Assembly (NCBI GenBank): GCA_016702705.1
Contig: JADJDM010000020.1
Span: 62,001-126,000 of the forward strand
Length of the DNA: 64,000 nt
Direction of reading: 5' to 3'
Source of the DNA: Bacteroidota bacterium
GTDB taxonomy: Bacteria; Bacteroidota; Bacteroidia; B-17B0; Aurantibacillaceae
Below are positions 46,902 to 55,632 of the stretch, in pieces. A program made the position numbers and the translations under genes. Each line of letters opens with the position of its first letter. Positions within the stretch are counted from its first letter, which is position 1. Below the pieces are notes generated by a model that was given only the letters and a program-made list of their open reading frames with translations, ran no database searches and was not told the origin of the DNA.

Positions 46902-48176
46902 ATGCGTAAAATCATAATTATCACTCTGCTCCTATCCTTCACTCAAATTTTGTTTTCGCAAACAAGAAGTACAATTATAATTAAGGATGCAAACATCATC
47001 AGCATGAAAGATGAAAAACTGAGCGGTTTAAAAAGTATTCTTATTAAAGATGGGAAAATTGTTCAAATAGATGATTATGCAAAAATTAAGAAAACTAAAA
47101 CTGCATACATTATAGATGCAAAAGGAAAATACCTAATGCCTGGTTTAGCCGATATGCATGTGCATTTACCTGCTTCATCAAAAATAGACACGTTACTTTT
47201 AACTAACCTTGCAGCAGGCATTACACATGTTCGTGTAATGAATAATGAAGAAGCGCAATTACAAACCAAAGCACGTTTAGTAAAGGATGCTGGCATTGCT
47301 TCACCAAAAATGCATTACAGTTTTTTGGTTACAAAGGATATGAAATACACAGCAAAACAATTTGATAGTTTAGTAAAAGATGTAAAACAAAAAGGATACG
47401 ATTTTATAAAACTATTCAGCATTGCCGATGAAGATGCATTCACTAACTTAATGACCTCAGCAAATAAAAATAAAATAATGGTTTGCGGACATTTTCCAAG
47501 TGCAGTGAGTATTGATAAAGTAATTAATTCAGGTTTCAAAAGCATTGAGCATTTAGGAGGTTATGATAAATTAAAAGACAGTACACAATTAAGTGCAGTA
47601 ATAAAACTAAGTAAGGAAAAAGGAATGTATAATTGCCCAACATTGGATTACGATGTAATGGCAGCATACCAAAGATTTCCCGATGATTATAAAAACAGAT
47701 TAGTTTTTTCTTTTGCTCCAAAAAAACTATTAGATGCTTGGGAGAGCGAATACAAAAAAGGCGTAGAAGAAAATGGCGGAGCAGATAAAATACTTGAATT
47801 CAAAAATAAATACAATCCTGTTTTTAAAAACAAGTTAAGCATTATAAAAAAACTTGCTGATGCTAATTGCAATTTATTAATGGGCAGCGACCCTGGAAGT
47901 CCATTTCAAATGGCAGGTTTTAATGTGTACGAAGAAATGTTGTTATGGTCTAAAGCAGGAATTAGCAATTACCAAATATTACGCGCCGCAACCATTATCC
48001 CCGCTCAGTTTTTTGGACAAGATAGAAATTGGGGCAGCATTGAAATTGGTAAAGATGGTGATGTAATTATTTTAGAAAAAAATCCGTTAGAAAATATTTT
48101 GAATATTGGGACTGTGGAAACTACTATTTGTAATGGGAAAGTTTATAAGAATAAGGAAATATTAAATAAACTATAA
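46902..48176 (+). CDS. Secreted amidohydrolase family protein
   Basis: 424 residues with a signal peptide (KIIIITLLLSFTQILFSQ). Contains the amidohydrolase metal motif GLADMHVHLP (HxH, about 84-86), later histidines in CGHFPSAVS and SIEHLGGYDK, and the catalytic Asp in LLMGSDPGSPF. The sequence is close to imidazolonepropionase-like exported enzymes of Bacteroidota, with an unknown amide or ester substrate. A TATATTTG box at 46818-46825 may drive it (no good -33). A terminator follows. Confidence 0.85.
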   Translation: MRKIIIITLLLSFTQILFSQTRSTIIIKDANIISMKDEKLSGLKSILIKDGKIVQIDDYAKIKKTKTAYIIDAKGKYLMPGLADMHVHLPASSKIDTLLLTNLAAGITHVRVMNNEEAQLQTKARLVKDAGIASPKMHYSFLVTKDMKYTAKQFDSLVKDVKQKGYDFIKLFSIADEDAFTNLMTSANKNKIMVCGHFPSAVSIDKVINSGFKSIEHLGGYDKLKDSTQLSAVIKLSKEKGMYNCPTLDYDVMAAYQRFPDDYKNRLVFSFAPKKLLDAWESEYKKGVEENGGADKILEFKNKYNPVFKNKLSIIKKLADANCNLLMGSDPGSPFQMAGFNVYEEMLLWSKAGISNYQILRAATIIPAQFFGQDRNWGSIEIGKDGDVIILEKNPLENILNIGTVETTICNGKVYKNKEILNKL

Positions 48177-48180
48177 AATA

Positions 48181-48208
48181 AAAAAGCTCCGAATTCTCGG
48201 AGCTTTTT
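48181..48208. terminator. Bidirectional terminator between the amidohydrolase and rng genes
   Basis: AAAAAGCTCCGA (48181-48192) and TCGGAGCTTTTT (48197-48208) form a perfect 12-bp stem with loop ATTC. The convergent genes end on either side (48176 and 48233), so it serves both. Confidence 0.9.
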
Positions 48209-48232
48209 TTAAATCATATCTTGAGATAAAAC

Positions 48233-49795
48233 CTAAACTATAATTTCATCTTCAGCTGCATTCAAAAATCTATATTCCATAAATCCGTATGATGCTTGGC
48301 TTCTGATTTCAATTTTTCCACCCAAAGCTTTTTGCCATTTTTTGTGCATGCTTGGTTTAAAGAAAGAACCTTTTGTAATGAACGCCTCAATATAAGGATG
48401 AATACAAAGTGTAATTTTCTTTTGGTTTTGCTCTTGAATAATATAACGTAATGTACTTTCTATTTGTTCTACAAATAATACACTTGGTTGTACCTTGCCA
48501 GTACCTTGGCAGCTAGGACAAACTTCCTGAACATCTACGTTCATTTCTGGACGCACACGTTGACGAGTTATTTGAACTAAACCAAATTTACTTGGAGGCA
48601 AAATATTATGCTTAGCTCGATCGCTCTTCATTTCCTCTTTCAACTTGTCGAAAAGGATTTTACGATTCTCAGGATTGTGCATGTCGATAAAATCAACAAC
48701 TACAATTCCACCCATATCGCGCAAACGTAACTGACGCGCAATTTCATCTGCAGCTTCTAAGTTAACAGCTAAAGCATTTTCTTCTTGTGTTTTATCACTC
48801 TTTGCTCTGTTACCACTATTAACATCGAATACGTGTAATGCTTCGGTGTGCTCAACAATCAAATATGCCCCGCTCTTCATGTTCACGGTTTTTCCAAACA
48901 AACCTTTAATTTGTTTTTCAATTCCGAAATGATCAAAAATTGGAACCTTTGGATTGTTATAGTGTTTAACGATTTCAACTTTATCAGGAGCAATGCTTCC
49001 AAGATAAGTCTTTAATTCATCATACACTTTTGAATCATTTACATGTATGTTATTGAAATTCGCATTCAATAAATCACGTAACATAGAGTTGGTTCTGTCC
49101 ATCTCACCTAACACGCGCATTGGTGGCTCGGCAGATTGAAGTGCTTTAAAACACTCGTCCCACTTTGCAACTAGGTCGTTAAGGTCGTTTTCAATATCTG
49201 TAACCGATTTATTTTCGGCAACTGTTCTCACAATTACACCAAAATTTTTCGGGCGAATAGTTTGCATTAAATCACGTAAACGGTGTTTCTCTTCTGTGTT
49301 GCGAATTTTTTGCGAAATAGATACTTTATCGGTAAAAGGTATCAACACCAAATATCTTCCGGCAATTGATATCTCTGTAGTAATGCGTGGTCCTTTTGCA
49401 GAAATAGGTTCTTTTGCAACTTGCACAAGAATATTTTGACCACTTTGAACGACTTGATTTATTTTTCCGTCTTTAGGAATATCTTCATCATTTTTAAAAT
49501 ACATAAGGTTGGAAACATTTTGTTTTCCATCCTTTACCATTTTGGTGTATTTAATAAATGAAGAGGCTTGAGGGCCCAAATCCAGGTAATGTAAAAACGC
49601 ATCCTTTTCGTAACCAACATCCACAAATGCTGCATTCAATCCGGTCATTACTTTTTTTACTCTACCTAAATATATATCTCCAACGGCAAAACGAGTATTT
49701 ACTCTTTCTTTATGTAGCTCAACGAGCCTTTTGTCATTTAAAAGAGCAATTACTGTGTCGTTCCCTGCACTGTTTATTATCAGTTCGTAACTCAC
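48233..49795 (-). CDS. rng: Ribonuclease E/G family protein
   Basis: 520 residues. An S1 domain near the N-terminus (GDIYLGRVKKVMTGLNAAFV, DVGYEKDAFLHYLDLG) is followed by the RNase H-like and DNase I-like catalytic domain (IVVVDFIDMHNPENRK, with the metal Asp residues). A zinc-link CPSCQGTGKV follows, then a small C-terminal part. It is the RNase G length, lacking the long degradosome scaffold of E. coli RNase E. It processes 16S rRNA and degrades mRNA. The order rng-mS38-like-TPR-HU reads outward on the minus strand. Confidence 0.95.
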   Translation of the reverse strand: MSYELIINSAGNDTVIALLNDKRLVELHKERVNTRFAVGDIYLGRVKKVMTGLNAAFVDVGYEKDAFLHYLDLGPQASSFIKYTKMVKDGKQNVSNLMYFKNDEDIPKDGKINQVVQSGQNILVQVAKEPISAKGPRITTEISIAGRYLVLIPFTDKVSISQKIRNTEEKHRLRDLMQTIRPKNFGVIVRTVAENKSVTDIENDLNDLVAKWDECFKALQSAEPPMRVLGEMDRTNSMLRDLLNANFNNIHVNDSKVYDELKTYLGSIAPDKVEIVKHYNNPKVPIFDHFGIEKQIKGLFGKTVNMKSGAYLIVEHTEALHVFDVNSGNRAKSDKTQEENALAVNLEAADEIARQLRLRDMGGIVVVDFIDMHNPENRKILFDKLKEEMKSDRAKHNILPPSKFGLVQITRQRVRPEMNVDVQEVCPSCQGTGKVQPSVLFVEQIESTLRYIIQEQNQKKITLCIHPYIEAFITKGSFFKPSMHKKWQKALGGKIEIRSQASYGFMEYRFLNAAEDEIIV

Positions 49796-49926
49796 GATAT
49801 AAATAAGATTTAGTGAACCTTAATGTACAGAAATATAGATAAACACAATAACGGAGAAGATCTAAGATCAACTCCGTAATGCTTATGTCATCCCTTACAT
49901 TTAAGGATTAATTTAGAAAAAATTTA

Positions 49927-50016
49927 TTATTTCTTCTTATGACGATTTTTTCTAAGACGTTTTTTACGCTTGTGAGTCGACATTTTATGTCTTTTTCTTT
50001 TCTTTCCGCTTGGCAT
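49927..50016 (-). CDS. 29-residue AURKAIP1/COX24-domain (mS38-like) ribosomal protein
   Basis: ATG at 50016, stop TAA at 49927. The sequence starts MPSGKKRKRHKMSTHKRKKR and ends LRKNRHKKK, half of it Lys/Arg. This very short protein is highly conserved in Bacteroidota and related to the mitochondrial mS38 (AURKAIP1/COX24) family. It is therefore presumed to sit on the small ribosomal subunit. It lies just upstream of rng on the minus strand, the usual place in the phylum. Confidence 0.85.
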   Translation of the reverse strand: MPSGKKRKRHKMSTHKRKKRLRKNRHKKK

Positions 50017-50036
50017 AGTATTTTGTTTTTAAATGG

Positions 50037-50870
50037 TTAATTACTTTTTAATTTATCAATGTACTTCTTAATCTCATCTTTAGTTTCTTTATCAGGAACC
50101 AAATCTGCATATTTTTGAAGATTTTCAATCGTTTTTGGTTTGTTACCTAGTTGCTCGTAAGCATCTGCTAAATACAGATAAGCTTCTAAATAATCAGGCT
50201 TTAATTGGATTACTTTTTCGAATCTTTTTACTGCCTTATCTAATTGACCCGATTTGGATGAGAAAGCAGCAAAAGCAAGTTGTAAATCAACATTGTTCGA
50301 GTCTGTTTTTTCAATATCCCTTAGCATTCCAATTCCTTTCATCGGGTCGGCAGTTCCATCTACATAACAAGAAGCTAATTTAATTCTAGCAGCTGTATTG
50401 TTAGGTTCCTTCTCCAATCCTTTTTCGAAACAGAACATTGCTTGCTGATACACTGCTTCCATTTGCTCAGGTTGTTTAAGAAAACGAACAGCGTAATAAT
50501 AACGCTCTCCAGCTTTAAACCAAGCCTCTGCAGTTTTAGCAATCTCTGCTTTTTTCTCGGTGTAAAATGCTGCAACATCTGGTTGCATAATTCTATCCCA
50601 AAAAGAAATCATCGAATCTAATGAAGCAGGATTTTTTAAATCCTTTTGAAGTGTTGCATTTACCAAAGTATAAACTTTTTTAAGTGAATCAGGAAGTGTA
50701 CTGGTTTTTGCATCTACAAAATCCTGCATTCCTTTTCCATTCATTGGTTTACCTTTTGTTGCTAACTCTTCAGCTTTTGTTTCAGGTGTTTTATTTGCAA
50801 AATATAAAAGAACGAATAGTAAAACTGAAAATAAAATAATTGTTATTTGCAGTTTATTTAACGACTTCAT
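50037..50870 (-). CDS. TPR-repeat membrane-anchored protein
   Basis: 277 residues. A transmembrane helix (LQITIILFSVLLFVLLYFA, about 7-25) is followed by at least three TPR motifs in the C-terminal half (YQQAMFCFEKGLEKEPNNTA, LDKAVKRFEKVIQLKPDYLE, AYLYLADAYEQLGNKPKTIE). The TPR superhelix faces the periplasm if the helix is uncleaved. Such TPR genes lie next to HU and rng in many Bacteroidota. The function is unknown, with an assembly or scaffold role inferred. Confidence 0.85.
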   Translation of the reverse strand: MKSLNKLQITIILFSVLLFVLLYFANKTPETKAEELATKGKPMNGKGMQDFVDAKTSTLPDSLKKVYTLVNATLQKDLKNPASLDSMISFWDRIMQPDVAAFYTEKKAEIAKTAEAWFKAGERYYYAVRFLKQPEQMEAVYQQAMFCFEKGLEKEPNNTAARIKLASCYVDGTADPMKGIGMLRDIEKTDSNNVDLQLAFAAFSSKSGQLDKAVKRFEKVIQLKPDYLEAYLYLADAYEQLGNKPKTIENLQKYADLVPDKETKDEIKKYIDKLKSN

Positions 50871-50878
50871 TTGTGTCG

Positions 50879-51187
50879 TTACGATTTAATTTCAACAGGT
50901 GCTACTTTCACATTCTTTTTCACTCTTTCTGAGAAATTCTTAGAAGGTTTGAACGAAGGAATAAAGTGAGCAGGAATAATAACTGTTGTATTTTTAGAGA
51001 TATTTCTACCTGTTTTCTCAGCACGTTTTTTTACTAAGAAAGTTCCAAAGCCACGTAAGTATATGTTTTTACCTTCAGCCATGTTGTTACGCACCGACTT
51101 CATGAAAGCTTCAACTGCAGTTTGAACTACTAATTTTTCGATTCCTGTTTTATCAGAGATCTCGTTGATAATGTCTGCCTTTGTCAT
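50879..51187 (-). CDS. HU/IHF-family DNA-binding protein
   Basis: 102 residues. TKADIINEISDKTGIEKLVV, then the arm region LRGFGTFLVKKRAEKTGRNI, then FKPSKNFSERVKK. The C-terminal extension (VKKNVKVAPVEIKS) is longer than that of the HU at 31417 and typical of the Bacteroidota IHF-like branch. A strong promoter sits at 51244-51272. The TPR gene follows after eight bases. Confidence 0.93.
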   Translation of the reverse strand: MTKADIINEISDKTGIEKLVVQTAVEAFMKSVRNNMAEGKNIYLRGFGTFLVKKRAEKTGRNISKNTTVIIPAHFIPSFKPSKNFSERVKKNVKVAPVEIKS

Positions 51188-51243
51188 TTTGTATTAATAT
51201 GTTTAAAATCAGTAAATTGAATCGTTAATTCAAATTAGGGGTG

Positions 51244-51272
51244 CAAAGATACATTTAAAACTTTAAAACCAA
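51244..51272 (-). promoter_or_regulatory. Promoter for the HU/IHF-like gene
   Basis: Minus strand TTG (51272-51270), an 18-base spacer, TATCTTTG (51251-51244). The start codon is 57 bases downstream. Confidence 0.7.
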
Positions 51273-51322
51273 AATTTTTAGGTATTTTTTTTAAAATCAA
51301 CACGTTAAATAGCTATCAAAAA

Positions 51323-51363
51323 GCAAAAAAGGGGTAATTTTTTAAAAATTACCCCTTTTTTGC
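51323..51363. terminator. Large bidirectional terminator palindrome
   Basis: A 20-bp inverted repeat (left arm from GCAAAAAAGGGGTAATTTTT at 51323-51342, right arm 51344-51363) around one central base. A/T runs on both sides allow termination in both directions. It ends the RNase-Z-like gene transcript and insulates the HU promoter. Confidence 0.85.
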
Positions 51364-51379
51364 TAGTATAAATTATTAG

Positions 51380-52780
51380 CTAAATCTCAAAAACCTCACC
51401 CTTCACAGGAATCGTAACATGTTTAAATCCCTCTTTTACCAAAGTATTTTTCCACTCAACTTTTGCTTCATTTTCGCCATGCACTAAGAAAATCGTTTTT
51501 ACTTGCTCCTTGTTTTGACAACTTAAGAAACGAAGCATTTCTTCATAATCCCCATGTGCACTATAGGAAAGAATAGTTTCAACATCTGCATTCACTTCAA
51601 AATTTTCCCCATAAATACTTACACTTTTGTGACCTGCCATTAATTTACCACCTAATGAATTTGGTGAGCAATAACCAACAGCAAGAATGGTGTTTTTAGG
51701 ATTAGAGATAGAATGCGCAATGTGATGCTTTACACGACCAGCTTCCATCATACCTGATGCGGAAATAATAATGCAAGGTTCTTTGTAATCATTTAAACGA
51801 ATCGAATCTTCTTTTTTATGAATGTAAATTAATCCTTTAAATCCAAATGGATCTGGATCTGTTTTTACATAGTCTTGAACTTTATCATTTAAGTAGTGAA
51901 CGTATTTACGTGTGATATCCGTTGCGTTAACAGAAAGCGGACTATCAACAAACACTTTTATATTTGGTAATAGTTTTGCGTTTTTTAATTTATCTAAAAC
52001 AAAAACAATTTCTTGTGTGCGACCTAAACTAAAAGCGGGGATAATTAATTTACCTTTTTTCTCAACACAAGTATGCTTAATCACTTGTAACAAATGCATC
52101 TCTGCCGAATCAACTTTTTCGTGCAATTTATTTCCGTAGGTTGATTCACAAATGATGTAATCCGCTTGAGGGAAAGTTTCAGGGTCTTTCATCAATAAAT
52201 CTGTGTATCTTCCAATATCGCCTGTAAATGTTAAGCGAGTTGTTTTATCACTTTCGTTGATGGTTAAATTAACTGCAGCACTTCCTAAAATATGCCCCGC
52301 ATCGGTAAAATTAAAACTAACCTCATCGTTAATTGTAAAGTTGGTGTGATAGTCCAGTGGATGAAACATCTCAACTGTTTTCTTTACATCATCTAATGTA
52401 TAATGTGGTTTTAATAATTTTTGCCCACTCGCTAATCTTCTTTTATTTACAAAACGAATATCTGCTTCATGTATGTGAGCACTATCAATTAATAAAATTT
52501 CAGCTACCTCAGCAGTTGCGCGCGTACAATATATTTTACCAGTAAAACCTTGGGCAACTAAAAATGGTAAATTACCTGAGTGGTCAATATGTGCATGAGA
52601 TAAAATTACTGCATCAATATCTTTTGCATTTAAACCCAATTTCGAATTCATTTCATTCGTATCTCTCCCCATTCCCTGATACAAGCCACAATCCAACAAA
52701 ATTTGTTTGCCTTTTTCTGTAATCAACAAATGTTTACTTCCTGTAACAGTTTCGGTTGCGCCAATAAATTTTATCTGCAT
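51380..52780 (-). CDS. MBL-fold beta-CASP ribonuclease
   Basis: 466 residues. Metallo-beta-lactamase motif 2 HAHIDH (62-67), a further motif with ITFTGDIGR and DYIICESTYG, and beta-CASP motifs A-C (ISASGMMEAGRVKHH; VHGENEAKVEW). These define RNA-specific metallo-hydrolases related to CPSF73 and archaeal/bacterial RNases. It probably acts on RNA ends; exact substrates are unknown. Length is standard. Confidence 0.9.
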   Translation of the reverse strand: MQIKFIGATETVTGSKHLLITEKGKQILLDCGLYQGMGRDTNEMNSKLGLNAKDIDAVILSHAHIDHSGNLPFLVAQGFTGKIYCTRATAEVAEILLIDSAHIHEADIRFVNKRRLASGQKLLKPHYTLDDVKKTVEMFHPLDYHTNFTINDEVSFNFTDAGHILGSAAVNLTINESDKTTRLTFTGDIGRYTDLLMKDPETFPQADYIICESTYGNKLHEKVDSAEMHLLQVIKHTCVEKKGKLIIPAFSLGRTQEIVFVLDKLKNAKLLPNIKVFVDSPLSVNATDITRKYVHYLNDKVQDYVKTDPDPFGFKGLIYIHKKEDSIRLNDYKEPCIIISASGMMEAGRVKHHIAHSISNPKNTILAVGYCSPNSLGGKLMAGHKSVSIYGENFEVNADVETILSYSAHGDYEEMLRFLSCQNKEQVKTIFLVHGENEAKVEWKNTLVKEGFKHVTIPVKGEVFEI

Positions 52781-52824
52781 ATAAATAATTTTAGTTCGAA
52801 AAGTATTCTCGTAAATATACTCAT

Positions 52825-53643
52825 TTACTCTGCTCTATAAGCAAGAAAATTGGGGTTAGCTATATCCAATTTATTGTAACGTAAATTTTCTTTTGTTTCC
52901 ATTTCAACAATTGCCCCGCCTGCATTTTTTAATATGCAATGCCCCGCACATGTATCCCATTCCATTGTTCTTCCGTAGCGAGGATATTCATGTGCTTTGC
53001 CTTCTGCTATCCAACACATTTTAATGCTGCTGCCAGTGTAAATAGTGTCAATTTCTCCTTTGCTATTTTTTAATGCCTGAATGTATTTTCGTATATCTCC
53101 ATTTTGATGTGAGCGACTTGCAACAACAGTGTAGACTTTTGGCAATTGTTGTAATGGTAATTTTTTTGATGAAGAAATAATTTGCTCCAAACTTAAATCC
53201 TTGATTTTATCTTCCAATTCAATGTAAATATGCCGGTCCATTTTAAATGAACCCAATTCATCTGAAGCGAAATATAAATCTTTAAACACAGGAGAAAAAA
53301 TTACACCAATTACTGGAACACCCTTTACACTTAAAGCAATGTTAACAGTAAACTCTCCATTACGTTTTACAAACTCTTTAGTACCATCAAGCGGGTCAAC
53401 AATCCACAGTTTATCCCAATGTTTTCGCTCATCGTAATCAAAATGAATTCCCTCCTCGCCAAGCATTGGAATGTTATGAATAGAAAGATATTCCTCAATA
53501 ATTTGATTAGCTTGTTTATCTGCAATGGTTACTGGACTTGCATCACTTTTGTATTCAACCTCAAATCCTTTTTCGTAAACAGCTGCAATATGCTTTCCTG
53601 CTTTAAGAGAAGCTAATATTGCGCTATGTAGTAAATTGTTCAA
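52825..53643 (-). CDS. cysQ: 3'(2'),5'-bisphosphate nucleotidase (CysQ)
   Basis: 272 residues. Inositol-monophosphatase-like fold with metal motifs GEEG (62-65), DPLDGTKEF (83-91) and EWDTCAGHCILKNAGG. It removes phosphate from PAP, a product of sulfate assimilation and of ACP and sulfotransferase reactions. The family also includes inositol and fructose phosphatases. GEEG/DPLDGTKEF is characteristic of CysQ. An AT palindrome lies just upstream. Confidence 0.92.
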   Translation of the reverse strand: MNNLLHSAILASLKAGKHIAAVYEKGFEVEYKSDASPVTIADKQANQIIEEYLSIHNIPMLGEEGIHFDYDERKHWDKLWIVDPLDGTKEFVKRNGEFTVNIALSVKGVPVIGVIFSPVFKDLYFASDELGSFKMDRHIYIELEDKIKDLSLEQIISSSKKLPLQQLPKVYTVVASRSHQNGDIRKYIQALKNSKGEIDTIYTGSSIKMCWIAEGKAHEYPRYGRTMEWDTCAGHCILKNAGGAIVEMETKENLRYNKLDIANPNFLAYRAE

Positions 53644-53648
53644 TTTGA

Positions 53649-53738
53649 TAATTTGGCGATTTGATAATTTGAAAATGAAAAAAATTAAAATATGCGATAA
53701 TCATTTTCAAATTACCACATTTTCAAATCTCCAAATTA
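53649..53738. repeat. AT-rich imperfect palindrome
   Basis: Left arm 53649-53678 (TAATTTGGCGATTTGATAAT ...) is repeated in inverse at 53701-53738 with an 8-base insertion and one mismatch (TAATTTGGAGATTTGAAAAT ...), around 22 bases. It sits between cysQ and the DoxX gene, overlapping the last bases of the latter. Repeats of this composition are common in Bacteroidota intergenic regions. Confidence 0.65.
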
Positions 53739-55061
53739 CTTCATGTGTTCATTCTTCACTTCAGTAAACGAAGGCCAATTGTTGTAGTGCCAGTTGGCAA
53801 CTACTTTACAATCCTTCACTAACATTAAACCTGGGTTAGAACGAATCATTGTTTTTAATACTGTACCATCTGCCGAAACAAAATCATACAAGGCTTGGTG
53901 CTTATGTTTAAAATCATTTATTCTATCAGCGCTCGATGAAGTTAGTGCATTAATAGGAACATTGTTCTTTTTACACAATTCGTAGAAGTCGTTTATTTTT
54001 GCGTGTACTACGGCGTCTTCTTCTGCTTTATCTAAATTCCAATAAACGATATAAAAATTATATCCCTTTAAGTTTAAGATAGAATCAGTAATGCTATTTC
54101 CATCTGCATCTGTTAAACTAAAATCAACAATTTTTGGTCCGTCAACTTCTGGAGTAATAACAACTGAGCCTAAAGCAGAATCATAAACCCAATTTAAAGT
54201 ATCTTGCCAAGGCATTGTTTTATCAGTGAATTCTTTTTTCTCTCCCGATTTTAAATTTTTGTACAAGAAACGTGATTCATAGACCGCAGGTTTAAAATTA
54301 GGACCTGGTTTTAAACCATCGCAAATACTCTTACCTGGAGCGTAAGCTCTAAAATCTTTAACTGGTAAATTGCGAAAGGTGTAAATTGGAAACCATACAG
54401 TATAAACAACAAAAAGAGCAACTAATCCATTATTAATCCAACTACGAGAGAATAAAGGATTGATGTTTTCTTTTCCTACAAAACATAAAGTGATTAAGAA
54501 TAATAATGCGATGTCTTTCCAAAATGATGTCCAAGGTGTTAATACTAAGAAATCACCAAAACATCCGCATGTTGTTACTTTATTAAAACATGCTGAGTAA
54601 AAAGTTAAGAAAGTAAAGAACACAATTTGCAACATCAACAACCAAAGTGTAATCATTCTAAACACTCCAATCAACAACATAAAACCTAATGCCATTTCGG
54701 AAATACAAATGATGGTTGCGAAAGGCTGGGCAATATGAGCAAGTGAATCAAACATGCCCCAACCCGTTGCTTCTTTAAATACTTCGAAGTATTCTTCTAA
54801 TTTGTAACCAAAGCCAATAGTATCATTTGCTTTAATCCAACCCGAGAAAATGAATAAACCACCAACTAAAAAGCGAGGAATGTGAGTTATAATTGCATAC
54901 TTACTAAAGAATTGAGAACCATTAATCATGATTAACAATACTCCTAAAATAATTCCTAATGTTGTTTTACTAAAGCATGGTGGACAGATTAAGAAAAACA
55001 ATGCCGCAACACCAAGCGAAACAATTAGTTTAAAGAATTTACTGTGTAAGAATTTTTTCAT
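53736..55061 (-). CDS. BT_3928-type DoxX family membrane protein with thioredoxin-like C-terminus
   Basis: 441 residues. About five membrane helices in the first 240 residues include the DoxX motif (HIPRFLVGGLFIFSGWIKAN, then FGYKLEEYFEVF). A periplasmic thioredoxin-fold part follows from ~residue 300 (VDFSLTDADGNSITDSILNL, FYIVYWNLDKAEEDA, CKVVANWHYNNWPSFTEV). It lacks a CxxC active site in the usual place. Proteins of this composition are known only as BT_3928-like; function is unknown, with a redox or membrane-stress role inferred. Confidence 0.85.
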   Translation of the reverse strand: MKKFLHSKFFKLIVSLGVAALFFLICPPCFSKTTLGIILGVLLIMINGSQFFSKYAIITHIPRFLVGGLFIFSGWIKANDTIGFGYKLEEYFEVFKEATGWGMFDSLAHIAQPFATIICISEMALGFMLLIGVFRMITLWLLMLQIVFFTFLTFYSACFNKVTTCGCFGDFLVLTPWTSFWKDIALLFLITLCFVGKENINPLFSRSWINNGLVALFVVYTVWFPIYTFRNLPVKDFRAYAPGKSICDGLKPGPNFKPAVYESRFLYKNLKSGEKKEFTDKTMPWQDTLNWVYDSALGSVVITPEVDGPKIVDFSLTDADGNSITDSILNLKGYNFYIVYWNLDKAEEDAVVHAKINDFYELCKKNNVPINALTSSSADRINDFKHKHQALYDFVSADGTVLKTMIRSNPGLMLVKDCKVVANWHYNNWPSFTEVKNEHMK

Positions 55062-55166
55062 ATCAAAGGGTTTTGAAGAACATTACAAATCTAATTTTTT
55101 TGACCGAAATAACCCAACAAAAATTAGACCTTAAAATTTTTTAACGATTTAATACCGCTGTAAATA

Positions 55167-55622
55167 CTAGAAAATCTTCCTGATTTCGTAGTTAGTTCCA
55201 TTCACATCAAGGCTTTCACGTTGTTTTAAGCCAATTAGTTTTTTCCCTAATGGAGAAGATGTTGAAACAACGGAAACCACTTGGTCGCCGATTTTAATGC
55301 GCCCTAAGCCAATGCCAACAAATAAATAGCCTTGGTTGGTATAAACCAAACTGCCTTTGGCAACGTAATCGTTTTGGAGATTAAGATTGATTCGTTTTAA
55401 TTCCTCTTCTTGCTTTTCTAATTCATCTAATTGAGCTGAAAGTTTTTCTTGCTCCAATTGCATCATTGCTTTGCCTACTTCGTGTTTGTCACCGGCAGAG
55501 CTTTTAGATTCATCATTACCTGCTTCCATTGCATCCACAAGTGCATCGGCAATAATATCAATCTTTGACTTTATGCTTTCGAGGCAAGCATCGTAAACTG
55601 CTAATTTAAATTGAGTGTTCAT
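55167..55622 (-). CDS. GreA/GreB C-terminal-domain transcription elongation factor-like protein
   Basis: 151 residues. A helical coiled-coil N-terminus (MMQLEQEKLSAQLDELEKQE) precedes a GreA/GreB-like C-terminal domain (IKIGDQVVSVVSTSSPLGKK followed by LIGLKQRESL). Homologues are often misannotated as 3-oxoacyl-ACP synthases, but none of the ketosynthase residues are present. It probably binds RNA polymerase in the secondary channel (inference from the family). Confidence 0.82.
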   Translation of the reverse strand: MNTQFKLAVYDACLESIKSKIDIIADALVDAMEAGNDESKSSAGDKHEVGKAMMQLEQEKLSAQLDELEKQEEELKRINLNLQNDYVAKGSLVYTNQGYLFVGIGLGRIKIGDQVVSVVSTSSPLGKKLIGLKQRESLDVNGTNYEIRKIF

Positions 55623-55632
55623 GATTTCATTT

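Noticed and set aside
55167..55622. 3-oxoacyl-ACP synthase
   Set aside because: Homologues carry this label, but the sequence is GreA/GreB-like and lacks Cys-His-His/Asn ketosynthase residues.
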